Positions 44,319-55,315 of a DNA stretch of 64,000 bases are shown one piece after another. Every line of letters begins with the position of its first letter. Within the stretch, counting starts at the first letter, position 1. The notes under the pieces are model-generated. The model was given only the letters and a program-made list of their open reading frames with translations, searched no databases and was not told the DNA's origin. This stretch comes from Auricularia sp. M13 (lineage: Eukaryota; Basidiomycota; Agaricomycetes; Auriculariales; Auriculariaceae). The stretch lies in the NCBI GenBank assembly GCA_037042915.1, contig CM073195.1, positions 3,906,001 through 3,970,000 on the forward strand, in the 5' to 3' direction. The translations under genes were made by a program, and so were the position numbers.

Positions 44319-46160
44319 GAGCGCTGAGCGCAAAGCACTGAGCTTCACAGTACGCAGATATAGTACTGTCATTTGAAAAAGAAGGGGATGTACACATATC
44401 CAAGTGCCAGAAAGCGAGTATAGTAAATGCACACGCACTTTGCAGACGGGAACGGGGAGAGTCGGATTGACGCTGCATTCGAGGGGAAGAGAAGACAAGG
44501 CGCTCAACGCGGTGTTCAAAGGTGCTGCATGCTGCTAAACGATGACGCATTCTGAACGCGAAATGAGCACAAAGAATAAGACTCGGGATAACGAAACAAC
44601 GGGCGCGAGACGATAAAATCAGGGGCTAACCCAGCTTTCATAGCGAATAACACCAATCGGCGCGGCATACAAAATACTGGAAAAAATGCCGTCCGCTGAT
44701 AACTTACAGAAGGAATTCATCATGACAATGGTGGGAAAGGACGACGATGACTGAAAACGTACCTTACTCGACGCCAAGCAGCTGCGGTCCGGGGAAGTCG
44801 TAGTAACGTGTTCTCTGTCCTACAACCATGTACGTATCTATAAGGTATATCAGTGGTCTGAAAGCGATGGATGATGTTGAAGCAGATCAGAGTAACTATG
44901 AAGATGGAGTCACCACGGGAACGCCGCCGCGCACGACCAAGACGACCGCACGCAGAGCTGGAAGACAAGTCTCCCCCCGCTCATAGGTTGATGACAAGAA
45001 GTTGTGCATCACACACGTTCATATAGTAACAAGAGATGCTCACCTGAAGCAAACAGTAACGTTGGTTGAAACACGAGTCGAAGTACCGGTATCGAAAGCA
45101 TGTCACGCCGCGCGCCCCAACCGCCGCAGATGCACGACGGCCGGCCAGAGCCTTGACGGCGCCTGGCCGAAGGCAGCGCGGCGCGCACGAGGTGTTGCTC
45201 TGCCCAGGGAATGAGGCATCGGAGACATTGGTGTGATTCTCTGAGCCAATCTGAGCTGGGGTCAAGTTGTGAAAAATTGGTCGGCGGATGCCGAATGCTT
45301 TTGTACCCGGTCCAGCATCTCGGCGTTCCGTCTTTTGACCAAGCTCAACTGCATTTCTGACCCTGAACACAGTACCCACTTTACGCCTGCGCTTCGTCTT
45401 ATCTCAGAGACAAGGTATAGAAATATTTGTCATTGATTTCGAAGACAAGGTGGCGTTCAGCTCTGCAATGACAGTCCTCATGTAGTACAAGCAAAAGACC
45501 GCCTCTCCACGCCGGACATCTCCAGTTTCGTTAGACGGTACGCGCATCTGCGCGGCGCGTGTTATCGCTGTTTGCAGAGTTTTGACTAATGCGTCATACA
45601 CTTCACAGTAGAAGAAAAACTTGCTCGTCTCAGTCGCATGCGCAGAGCGTCGCAGAGCCGTCCGGGAAGTTCCCAAATAATGCCTTAGGTGAATCGCGGA
45701 GAGCGCGTGAGCCGTGAACAATATTTGCGTGAGCCGTTATAGGTCGTGATGAGAGCACGGGCATCTCGGAGTGCCGCGCACAGATGGCGCCTCAGAGAGC
45801 TAGAGGTGCGTGAGCACTAGCGAGATTAGCTGCTTTCTCATGATCAGAAGCTGTGGAGAGTTTATTTCTCCAAGGATAGGTACCGTCCGGGATTCTTGTT
45901 CTCAGCAGCCGACGCGTGCGTGGTGCGCACGAGGCTGCTTCCTGGAGCTGGCCGGGACACGCTTGCAGACGACCCTCCTTATGAACGCGTGCTGTATTCC
46001 GTTTGATACGGCTTTCGGTGTAATCCAACGGCGTTTTGAATGAATGCGACTGACCGCTATCCAGACCTCGGCTTCGGTGGTCGATGCACGGTCGAAATCT
46101 TTTGACACGTCGCAGCGCATAAAATCCCTCAGATTTCTCTGGCAAATGCCCATGATGACG

Positions 46161-46730
46161 CTGTCTATGCTACTTTAGGCCCGCTTCGTTCACCCTTTCA
46201 TATATTTTATCAGAAGGTTCACCTGCGAAGAACTCAGAATCACGATCTGGTCCTCGTCTACGCATCACCTGCGTCACTTCGCCGAGAACACGAGAAACTA
46301 CCTTCCAGGGAGCGAGAATGGGCCTTGATGCTATTCGATAACGTCGAATTTGCGCAGCAGATCTTCTCTTACGATTGCAACGTCCGTCTGGAGCACCATA
46401 GTACCGTTTCTTCCGCCTTACAACGATCTCACCGACCTTCGGCGTCTGGGTTACCGAATGGGGTATTACTCCATTTCTCTACCCCGAGCACCGCTGCAGT
46501 TGCCGAAATTGAAGTATTTGCTTCTAGAAGGCGTCCACGGAGTACACGTCTCTACAGTCGAAGGACTGGGTTTTTTAGAACGGACAACCCCGAACAGAGT
46601 GCATTTGCACCTCTGTAATATTGTCCTGATCGGAGATTCGCTACCTCTTAGAGAGCGTACTGAGTCCATACAACCTCACTATCAAAACGAAATGGGGCAT
46701 TTCCGGGTTCGCTACTATGTATGACACTGC
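46161..46730 (+). pseudogene. Possible remnant of an LRR/F-box family gene
   Basis: One frame from about 46350 reads YNDLTDLRRLGY...LPKLKYLLLEGVHGVHVSTVEGL, with an LRR-like rhythm similar to F-box neighbours. No start, F-box or second half can be joined, so I treat it as a weakly supported relic. Confidence 0.3.
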
Positions 46731-46775
46731 CTGTTTCTCCAGCTGAGAAAATCTCAAGCCCATGCTGCAGTATGA

Positions 46776-48191
46776 TCAGCATTGCGTCGTTGTAAACTCA
46801 ATTGACACGTACATTGACGACGGCCGTTTGTTTTCTGAACCGAGATAAAGGACCGCTCCAGCACCGTGTGGTCCCCGATAGAATAACCAGATGAAGCTCG
46901 AAGGCGACGCCGAGCCTGAAAATTCCAGTATGTCGTCCACCGTGAGGCACACATATTTGCCCATAGCTTGGATGGCCAACAATCTGAGACGAGGCAGGAG
47001 CAGCCCTGCGGGAGGTAGCCGAGTAGACATAGCTGAGTCGTCGTCGTCCATCAGTAACATAAGTTCCTCCACGCTGTTGGCTGTGGAATCGAAGAGAGGC
47101 GCCGCGATGGACCAGAATGACACCGACACGCGGAGAGCGGCCACGCGTGCAAGGAACGCGGCGTCGCACAGCATCGCTGAGGCAGCATTGAGATGGCCGG
47201 GGTTGAAGTCTTCGCGAGACTCTACAAAGGCCCGAACGACCCGCGCGTCGCGGGAGACGTATATCACGCGCAAATCTTCGCCGTCCGATTCCGGGACGAC
47301 GAGGAGGACCATGATGAGCTGGTCTCCCGGAATCTGAGCGACCGCTGCTCTGACCGTATCGCGATCGGAATGGCTAACGAGAATCTGGGGAATCGCTGCT
47401 GTCGTGGGGAAAAGGCGCAAGACCTTCATGTTCTCCGTCTCGTAGTACCCGATTTCGAGAGCTCCAAGCCGTGCGAAACCGGTGGCCAGCGAGGTGCGCG
47501 CGTCCAAGGGAAGAACCGACAGATCGGGTGCTCGCATGCCCCCGCCGAGCATGCTGAGTTTGCGGATGGATGGAAATAGACAGAAGATCTGTGGAGGAAA
47601 ATCGTGCCACGCGCCATCCGGAGCAGACACTAGCACGGAAACAACATTTGTGAATGCTGGAATCGACGAAGAGGGTAATGGGACGCTCTCGAGATGTACC
47701 TCGCGCAGTAGGGGGCAGGATCCTGAAAATACGTCGACAGGAAGAGGGTGATCGGGAGGAGAATCTCGCGGGTATGACATGTCCAGGACAAGCCGCTGGA
47801 GGATGGGCGCTGGCCGGCGGAGAACGTCGCACAGTTGAGGAAGATATCTGTTGTGAACGGTGACTTCGAGGTTGCGCGTGCGATGCAGCGTATCACCGAT
47901 AATCGGGAACAGGCGGTCCACCACAGCAGAGGCGTCATCGTGGACAGCAATCTTGAGGGAGACTGGACGGACATTGCCTGTTGCAACACGCGTAGCTGCC
48001 CACCCCAGCTCTCCAACCGAAAGCGATTCAATAGATATAGCGCCCCAGAAACGCGGATGATCGAATGCGATGCAACGCCAATATGAGCAGACCTGGCTGG
48101 CGGTGTACAGCTCAGGGAGCTCCAAGAACTCGAACATCCCGGACCATAGCTCGCCGGGCAGAGCGTATGTGCGGTCCATGGTGGAAGTCAA
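46776..48191 (-). CDS. F-box protein
   Basis: A probable substrate adaptor of an SCF ubiquitin ligase. The N-terminal F-box reads ALPGELWSGMFEFLELPELYTASQVCSYWRCIAFDHPRFWGAI, a typical basidiomycete form. It is followed by about 400 residues of degenerate LRR-like sequence (RTRNLEVTVHNRYLPQLCDVL; LREVHLESVPLP; LRLLAIQAMGKYVCL). A single intronless frame of 471 codons ends at 46776. The start may be the first Met or the MDRTYALPG Met four codons later. The substrate is unknown; such genes form large, fast-changing families in mushrooms. Confidence 0.82.
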   Translation of the reverse strand: MTSTMDRTYALPGELWSGMFEFLELPELYTASQVCSYWRCIAFDHPRFWGAISIESLSVGELGWAATRVATGNVRPVSLKIAVHDDASAVVDRLFPIIGDTLHRTRNLEVTVHNRYLPQLCDVLRRPAPILQRLVLDMSYPRDSPPDHPLPVDVFSGSCPLLREVHLESVPLPSSSIPAFTNVVSVLVSAPDGAWHDFPPQIFCLFPSIRKLSMLGGGMRAPDLSVLPLDARTSLATGFARLGALEIGYYETENMKVLRLFPTTAAIPQILVSHSDRDTVRAAVAQIPGDQLIMVLLVVPESDGEDLRVIYVSRDARVVRAFVESREDFNPGHLNAASAMLCDAAFLARVAALRVSVSFWSIAAPLFDSTANSVEELMLLMDDDDSAMSTRLPPAGLLLPRLRLLAIQAMGKYVCLTVDDILEFSGSASPSSFIWLFYRGPHGAGAVLYLGSENKRPSSMYVSIEFTTTQC

Positions 48192-49638
48192 GCGCTATCA
48201 ATGTATAAGATTCAAGAGCGCAGCAGCAAGGATAAAGGCCGCTTGTGCGAGCTGCCATAGAGACCGCAAAACAACGTTGCAAAGAACAACGACATTGTTT
48301 CGTAGAGAGCGCGAAGCTGCAGGAACGCTGTGCCCACAGTACAGGTGTTGTCTATGGGGTGCTACACTGCAGCTTGGTCTGGCGGAAATATCGTCACGAT
48401 TGAAAAAGGCAACAGGTTGCGTCGGCCGCATCCGGTCCGAAGTCGGGGTTAATGGCGACTTTGTCCGCCTACCTGTGCGCTTCCCAATCTTGCGCTCTCA
48501 TTAGAGTAAAAGGGGACTAGATTTCAAAGACAATGCTCACGGCTGTCCTGATAGCGCGGTTATTCTTCTCACGACGATAGAGAATGAGTAAGCGAGATAT
48601 GTCGCAAATCGTCTGTGCAGCAGCTCGTATAGGCGGAGCACAGCAGCAAGAGTCGATGAGCTACACGGGAGACGCTGAGGACAACTGCACCAGCGCGACT
48701 GCAGTTGCGCGCCATCGTAAGTTCCACGCAAATTTCGGAGCGCAGTGAATTCAGATAGCGTTTCAGGTAGTGCAGAAACGCGCTGGAGTCTCGCCTGGCT
48801 TGAGACAGGAAGAGTATGCATCGGTGAGGTTTAAGGGTGAGGTCTAAATGTCGCAAAGTGGATCGACCATGTGCTCATTCGACTCAGCAGATGGATGTTG
48901 ACGGTGTGTAGTCGCAGTCAAGGATGTTGTGGGTTGACGGTTGTCTGTTGCCCGAAATAAAGTCCTTTGTATGCGTTCGGTGGTAGAGTAATAGGATGTC
49001 GTGCGGCAGACACCTAGATCACGACGCGCAAGAGCGGTTTCTTGAGCGAAGCTCGAAAGTCTGACACACGGAAAGCCCATTCCTCGTGTAACGTCAAGCG
49101 GCGTAATATCACAATCTCTAAGGAGTGGAAAGGCAATCTGTTCGACTGCAAGAAGGAGGAGGAAGAAAAAGTGAAGGAAGGAAGGCAGTAGGTACGATTC
49201 AAGGTCCGCCGAACACCACTCTGTTTTACCGTGACCTTCTCGAACATTGGCCTCAGGTCCATGCGTGACGATGTCATATCCTGGTATTCAACATCCCAAC
49301 GGTTGACTGCTCGATGTCTGCGCAGTGCGCCTGGTCTTGCATTTGTAATAGTTCGACGAGTTCTCGGCTAGGCTGGGCTCTCGGGCTCCCGTTACACGCT
49401 GGAAACACCCAGAAGGCTCTTCTTCGGCTCTTTTGCAGGTACCCAGGCTATGGCTCGCATCTGGATTTTCCGATCGAGGATTGGGATTCGAACCAGCTGC
49501 TTGATCGACGGTTGGGACGATCTCGCGCGGTCCGCGCAGCGATGAACTCCTGGTCCGTCCGAAAATCCCGTTGGGCGAAGGGATTATAAGCCTCGACGGC
49601 TTGAAGTCTGCAATCTCAACAAAGAAATTACACCCGTC
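48192..49638. promoter_or_regulatory. Divergent intergenic region with TATA box for the WSC gene
   Basis: This lies between the F-box gene (-) and the WSC gene (+). A TATA-like ggattataag at 49581-49590 lies about 50 bp before the ATG at 49639. No gene is recognised in the remainder. Confidence 0.5.
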
Positions 49639-52600
49639 ATGCACTTCACCCTTGCTATATCTCTCATCCTCGCCGGCGCGGCGAGCATAGTCGCGGCGGA
49701 CGACGACCTTCCTACCGGATGGCGCGTGCTCGACGAATGCGCTATCGACAGCGCCAGTCGAGTCCTCAAGAGCCCCAAGCAGACTCGCAGCACCAGCAAC
49801 ACGCCGGCCAGCTGCATTGCTAGCTGTGACGCACAAGGCTATTCCTATGCCGGTGTCGAATACGGCGTAGAGTGTGCGTCCGTCACGTTTGTGCGGCACT
49901 GAATTCACTCACATCTCCGACAGGCTGGTGTGGCAGAGCAGTCGATAAGAACCTCGAGTCTGCTCCAGTGTCGTCGTGCAATATGGTCAGCTGACGATCA
50001 ACTGCCCGCGTTAACATATTCTCACTTGTCGTCCAGCCTTGCTCCGGCGATTCTACGCAGAACTGTGGCGCGGGCTGGCGCATTTCGTTGTACACAACGG
50101 AAGCGTCGGCTACTCCGACGTCGACGCTCCCCTCCGGTTGGTCGACAGCAGCAGACTGCGCTCTTGACAATGCTGCGCGTCTCTTCACGGACACCCAGGT
50201 CAACTATCTCACGGAAAACACGCCTAATAACTGCGCGAGTCTCTGCGCAAGCGAGGGCTTTGGCTTCGCGGCTGTTGAGTACGGTCGCGAGTGCTACTGC
50301 GGCAGCAACCTCGCCAACTCCATCACGCCCCGCCCTGTCTCGGACTGCTACATGGAATGCTCCGGGGACTCGACGCAGGAATGTGGTGGTCCTTGGGCCG
50401 CGCAACTGTACTCGGTACGTGCGGCATTATTTCCTCACAGAACTTCTCAATAACGTATCGCCGCAGAATCCGTCGCTCATTTCGTCGGGTACTACGACGC
50501 TCACGACGGCAACTTCGACGTCTTCCGCTAGCGCCAGCACCTTCCCAGCCGGATGGAGCGTTTTGCATGCCTGCGCCGTGGACAGTGCGGCACGCATCTT
50601 GACGAACACCAACTATCTCACGGACAATACGCCGTCTGTCTGCGCCGCGTTCTGCAATTCCAAGGGCTTCACCATGTCTGGCAGCGAGTACGGCCGCGAG
50701 TGCTACTGCGGCTCGTCGTACAACTTCCCTGCCGTCGACCGCCCAGCGTCGGAGTGCAACATGCCGTGCAGCGGCGACTCTTCGGACACCTGCGGTGCGG
50801 GCTGGCGCATTCAGATTGTCGGCGCGCCTGAGGCGTCGGCTACTGCGACTACCACCACCGCCGCGCCTACCGCGACGTTCCCCGCTGGCTGGTCGGTCTT
50901 GCACGCGTGCGCTATGGACTCTGCGGCGCGTGTTCTGACGCAAGTCAACTACCTCGACGGCACCAACACGCCCTCAACATGCGCTGCGCTTTGCGACTCC
51001 AAAGGTTTTACGATGTCTGGCACCGAGTACGGGCGCGAGTGCTACTGCGGCTCGTCGTACAACATCGAGCCTGTCGACCGCCCGGCTTCGGAGTGCAACA
51101 TGCTCTGCGCTGGCGATAACGGAGATACCTGCGGTGCTGGCTGGCGCATCCAGATTGTCGGCGCGCCGGTGACCTCCAGCTCGTCGACTTCGTCCACGAC
51201 ATCGACCGCGACTACCACTACCTCCTCGGCGACGCCTACGCCCACGCTCGACCCTTCCGCGATGCCGGCGGGCTGGACGATGGCCTACGCTTGCGCCGAA
51301 GACAACGCGTCGCACATCCTTCCGGACTTCAACACGCTCAGCGACAACACGCCCGCGCGCTGCGCTCAGCTGTGCGACGCCAAGGGCTTCAGCATCTCCG
51401 GCGTCGAGTACGGTGGCGAGTGCTCGTGCGGTGACGCGTTTGCGTGGACGCCTGTCCTGCGTCCGACCAGCGAGTGCGACAAGGCGTGCACGGGCGACGC
51501 GGCGCTGATGTGCGGTGCGGGATGGCGCACGCAGCTGTACACGAAGAACGCTGCGCTTGTCCCTGCTACGACGGAGATCACGGAGCTGCCAACCACGAGC
51601 AGTTCGACTGACTCGGCCACAGCGACGAGTACGGAGACGAGCACCAGCACGGGAACGAGCACGAGCACGGAGGCGAGCACCAGCACTAGCACCAGTGCTT
51701 CGTCGTCGACGTCTACGAGCACGTCTGCGAGCACGAGCACGTCCACGAGCACCACGAGCAGCGCTACGAGCACCAGCACGACTACCTCGACGAGCACTGC
51801 TACCAGCGCGACTACTTCGACAAGCACCAGCGCGAGCACGTCGTCGAGCACGTCAACCTCCACGTCGACGTCTACCACCACGACCACCAGCACCAGCACG
51901 ACGCCGACCTCGACAACAAGCACGACAACTACGACGACGACGACCACTTCTTCCGGCTCTACTTCGACGCAGCCGGCTTCTGCATACGGCCAGTGTGGAG
52001 TACGTGCCTGACTTTGTCTCTGCTTGCTGTGAACTCACAACTCTTCCAGGGTGTCAACTGGACAGGTCCTACGACTTGCACGAGCGGATACTACTGCCGC
52101 TTCTCGGACCAGTATTACTCGCAGTGCGTGCCAGGCACCGCTGCAACGACTACGACCACCACGAGCGGCTCGTCTTCCACCGGTTCGAGCGGCAGCTGCA
52201 CGAATCCTATCACGCAATGGTCGCAGTGCGGCGGTCAGAACTGGGGCGGCTCGACTTGCTGCGTCGACGGATACTACTGCCAGTGGATTTCCGAGTATCT
52301 GAGCCAGTGCATTCCCAACCAATCGTCGTCGGCTTACTACTCTCGCTACGGAACGGCGCCTGCCTCGACCTCGACCTCGACTTCGACGACTACGAGCAGC
52401 TCGACCTCCACGTCCACAACGACCGCTACGACGAGCACGACGACCTCCACAACGACGACGACGACTTCTCGACTACGTCGCGCTCGACGACCGCCGCGAC
52501 GACCACAACCGCATCCGGCTCGTCTTCGACTGGCACATGCACCAACCCCATCACGCAGTGGTCGCAGTGCGGCGGACAGAACTGGGGCGGCTCGACTTGC

Positions 52601-52931
52601 TGCGTCGATGGGTTCTACTGCCAGTGGATCTCCGAATACTTGAGCCAGTGCATTCCCAATCAATCATCCTCCGCATACTACTCGCGCTACGGCACTGCGC
52701 CCGCGTCAACCTCGACCACTACGACTACGACTGCGGCAGGCTCGACCGCGACGTGCACATCGGCATCTAGTGCCGTTGCTCACTACGGCCAGTGCGGTGG
52801 CCAGGGCTGGACCGGTGGCAAGGTGTGCGCGTGCCCGTACACTTGCGTCAAGTCCAACGATTGTGAGTTGCTCTATCATTCCTCCGATTCCTTTGGCTGA
52901 CAGTCCTTCAGACTACTCCCAATGTCTGTAA
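49639..52931 (+). CDS. Secreted multi-WSC, multi-CBM1 carbohydrate-binding protein
   Basis: This is a likely extracellular or wall-bound protein that binds glucan or cellulose. A signal peptide (MHFTLAISLILAGAASIVAA) precedes five WSC domains, each with PxGW, EYGxECxCG, ECNMPCSGD and CGAGWR motifs. A Ser/Thr-rich linker of about 120 residues follows. Then come four CBM1-like modules: QCGGVNWTGPTTC...YYSQC, two near-identical QCGGQNWGGSTCCVDG copies, and QCGGQGWTGG...NDYYSQCL at the end. Introns join EYGVEC to the next WSC half, CNM to PCSGD, and the last CBM1 across 52863-52913. No catalytic domain is seen. In the linker near 52470 the frame slips by one base (acttctcg where acttcttcg is expected), so the third and fourth CBM1 modules are in a different frame from the first two. 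An assembly error or a real truncation are both possible. Confidence 0.8.
52198..52372 (+). repeat. CBM1-encoding repeat, copy 1
   Basis: It encodes the second CBM1 module and following YYSRYGTAPAS. It is nearly identical to 52538-52712. Confidence 0.8.
52538..52712 (+). repeat. CBM1-encoding repeat, copy 2
   Basis: It encodes the third CBM1 module. Close identity to copy 1 suggests a recent internal tandem duplication of about 340 bp. Confidence 0.8.
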
Positions 52932-55315
52932 ATACGCACAATCCTTATTCATCTCTCGTCATAATCTGTTTTTACTTCAAGATGGACTTTTGTCCTCGGG
53001 CTTTATCCTACACTGCTTGTGTATCCCTCTCTCCATCTCTGTATATCGTCGCTCATTTATAACGTACTTACTCTGTCTCATCTGTATCCATACTCTCTTT
53101 CTCAATACCACGCTCTTTAGATGCCGGAAAAACTGTCAGTGCGATGTGATTCTCTCGACCGCATGAATGTTTTTTGCCTTCAAGGATCCTGGAGTATGAG
53201 GTCAACCATTTCCTTGTGCTTTGAATGCAAGCTGATCTTGCCTGCCTGCCGAGGTCGCAGAAATCCATCTGGTGCACTTCTTGATCAGCTTATTGCCTGG
53301 ATGTAGATAGTCTAAAGTACTTACGGGTTGTCGCTCGGGCAGTCCTGAGTCCTATTTTCACGCTTTCTGTCTCACCAATGCGGCGAGGCTTTCGCTCTCA
53401 CCTCGATCACGCAAATGCATGTACAGTCTTCCTAAATCTGGGATCTGACGCTGTCAGCTGCACCAAGTCTCGTTGAACGCACGGCCGGTACTGTAGCCAG
53501 AGGGTTGAATGAATTCATGTCTATCTATATCTCGACACTGCCACCTGGTGCAAGTGGATCAACTGTACTGAGAAGTCTCAGGTGACTCTGCTCGCGCGGG
53601 CTGGACTCTGCCATATGAGGCGGAAACTGCTCGCGCCAATGAATGTACGTTCTCACAAGGTCAGCAGGGGCGCGGTTTGTGGTGATCTGGCGCGCAAGGC
53701 TTCTGCCGCGTGAATGTTGGATCGTCACTCGTGTACGAGTTGCGTGCGCATTTACTGCGGGATATCGCTCCTTGAAGCTGAAAGATTCATTATCAGGAAT
53801 GGGTAGTTCTACCGGTACTGTTTGTTTTTTCTTTCGGAATCCCTGAATCTTGCAAGCCTGAGAGGAAGTTCAGGGGATTGCACTAATCGATTGCACGCGC
53901 ATGCGGCACGGTGTGGCACGGTGCAAAGCGCGTTGCGCGGCCCGCTATCAAAAGCAAGCTCATTCTGCAGGCTCTGACGTTGCACCTCGAGGCCTCAGGG
54001 CGTCACATCGGATGCTGAGAGCCCAGTGATCGACGGCCGCCCAAGGGTATATAAACCCCCACCGGAAGGTGGTTGTTCATCAAAATGGATCCACTTCACG
54101 TCTTTTCTTCTCCTTTCTCCCTCTGAGACGCGGGAACTCTCGCGCTCTCATCTTTACTACTCGAATAAACCATCAAATTAGCGTTCATGCGTCGTCCCCA
54201 TGCGTCACCTGGGGTCCGGTCTCCCCGCCACTGCTCGTTGCCTGGTGAATGATTGCCTGGTATGTCCCGCAGGCTTTCCCTAACTGGAGTACGCGCTGAA
54301 CGATGCGTAGGTGCAAGGCTGTTGTCACTTGTAGCATGGTGCAATACTGCCTGGTACGTCGTTGCATACTTCGAATTCGCCTCTTCATCTGCTGAACAAC
54401 GTGCAGGCTGCATGAGTTTTGGATGGGAGGTGATCGGAGGGTTGTTCTTGTGCTTGTACTGCATGTGAACTGTCGGCGCGCGCTGAGTGCAACATATGAG
54501 AAATAGTATTGATTTACAAGTTGACTTGCCTTGTGCACGGCGTGAGAGGATACACACCAGTATCTACAGGTTCTCTTACCGCGAAAGAGTGCTATGATCG
54601 TTGAAGTGCAACGTCTTCGTTTTAGTATTATACAAGTATAAAGCCTTATACAATCTCAGAGCGTTCAACTGTTGTGTCTTGCAGGGATGGCGACAAGTCT
54701 GGACTGGGCGTTGACCCAGGCTGATCCGCCGCTGCATTTTAAGATTGATGACCAGTACTGGGCCGGCATTGCGCTGTCATCGAGATCAATCGCCAGGCCG
54801 GGCTGCTGGTCTGACCAGGTAGTTCAAGGATAAATCGGGTGGACTGATGGGTAGGTAATAAGTCCGCCGGTATAAGGGAGCACTGATTCAGTAGTGTCTT
54901 CGTCCCGTAGACTAGGTAATAAGTAAAGAGTATAAGTAGGTAGGTAGGTAGATAGATTCGGAGCTGAGTAGGAGGTGGAGGTTGCCGAAGGCGCCTCTTC
55001 TCAGACAAGCCACCATTAATATTCCGTCCCACCATGCATTTAGGTGCTTCATTTCTTGAATATCACTTAAATTATTCACGTCGATGGCCCTTCGTGGGAA
55101 AACAGACTCGTTGTTCGAGATCAGGCGATTTTCCTCTTCATTGTTCGCATGCGGCGCTACACAGCGCGTCCGCTCGCTCGCCGGTTCAACGACGCGCCGC
55201 AAGTAGTAGCATGCGGAGACTGGAGACAGGCGCGGCGGCTACAAATACTTGGAGCTATATAGCGAAACCTTTACATTTGTTGTACTAATTGATATGTTCA
55301 GGAGAGTCCTTCGAT
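52932..55315. other. Intergenic, about 2.4 kb, with an orphan core promoter and a short microsatellite
   Basis: A strong TATA box (gtatataaacc, about 54046-54056) is followed by a pyrimidine-rich leader. No convincing coding sequence follows it. A tetranucleotide (gtag)n run lies near 54936-54954. No other gene is supported. Confidence 0.5.
54040..54190 (+). promoter_or_regulatory. Orphan TATA promoter-like sequence
   Basis: tatataaa is followed after about 30 bp by a CT-rich initiator-like tract (cttttcttctcctttctccctc) and an ATG at 54084 opening only about 13 codons. It looks like a core promoter without an evident gene: a lost gene, a non-coding RNA or chance. Confidence 0.3.

Larger units (their letters stand above)
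43208..46160. other. Gene-free, repeat-bearing 2.9 kb region
   Basis: No supported gene. A direct repeat of about 80-95 bp occurs at 43868-43960 and 44237-44318 (cttgctttgtacaacttcga plus following DNA). Smaller shared pieces include tgctgaaaac-agt-gg-tgccg at 43407 and 44159. A block at about 45961-45995 resembles 42211-42245. These look like old dispersed repeats. Confidence 0.5.

Noticed and set aside
51366-51947. Minus-strand frame of almost pure Val/Leu (VVVVVVLVVEV...)
   Set aside because: It is the antisense of the Thr/Ser-rich linker of the WSC protein. Repeated acg/agc codons give val/leu on the other strand, so it is not a membrane protein.
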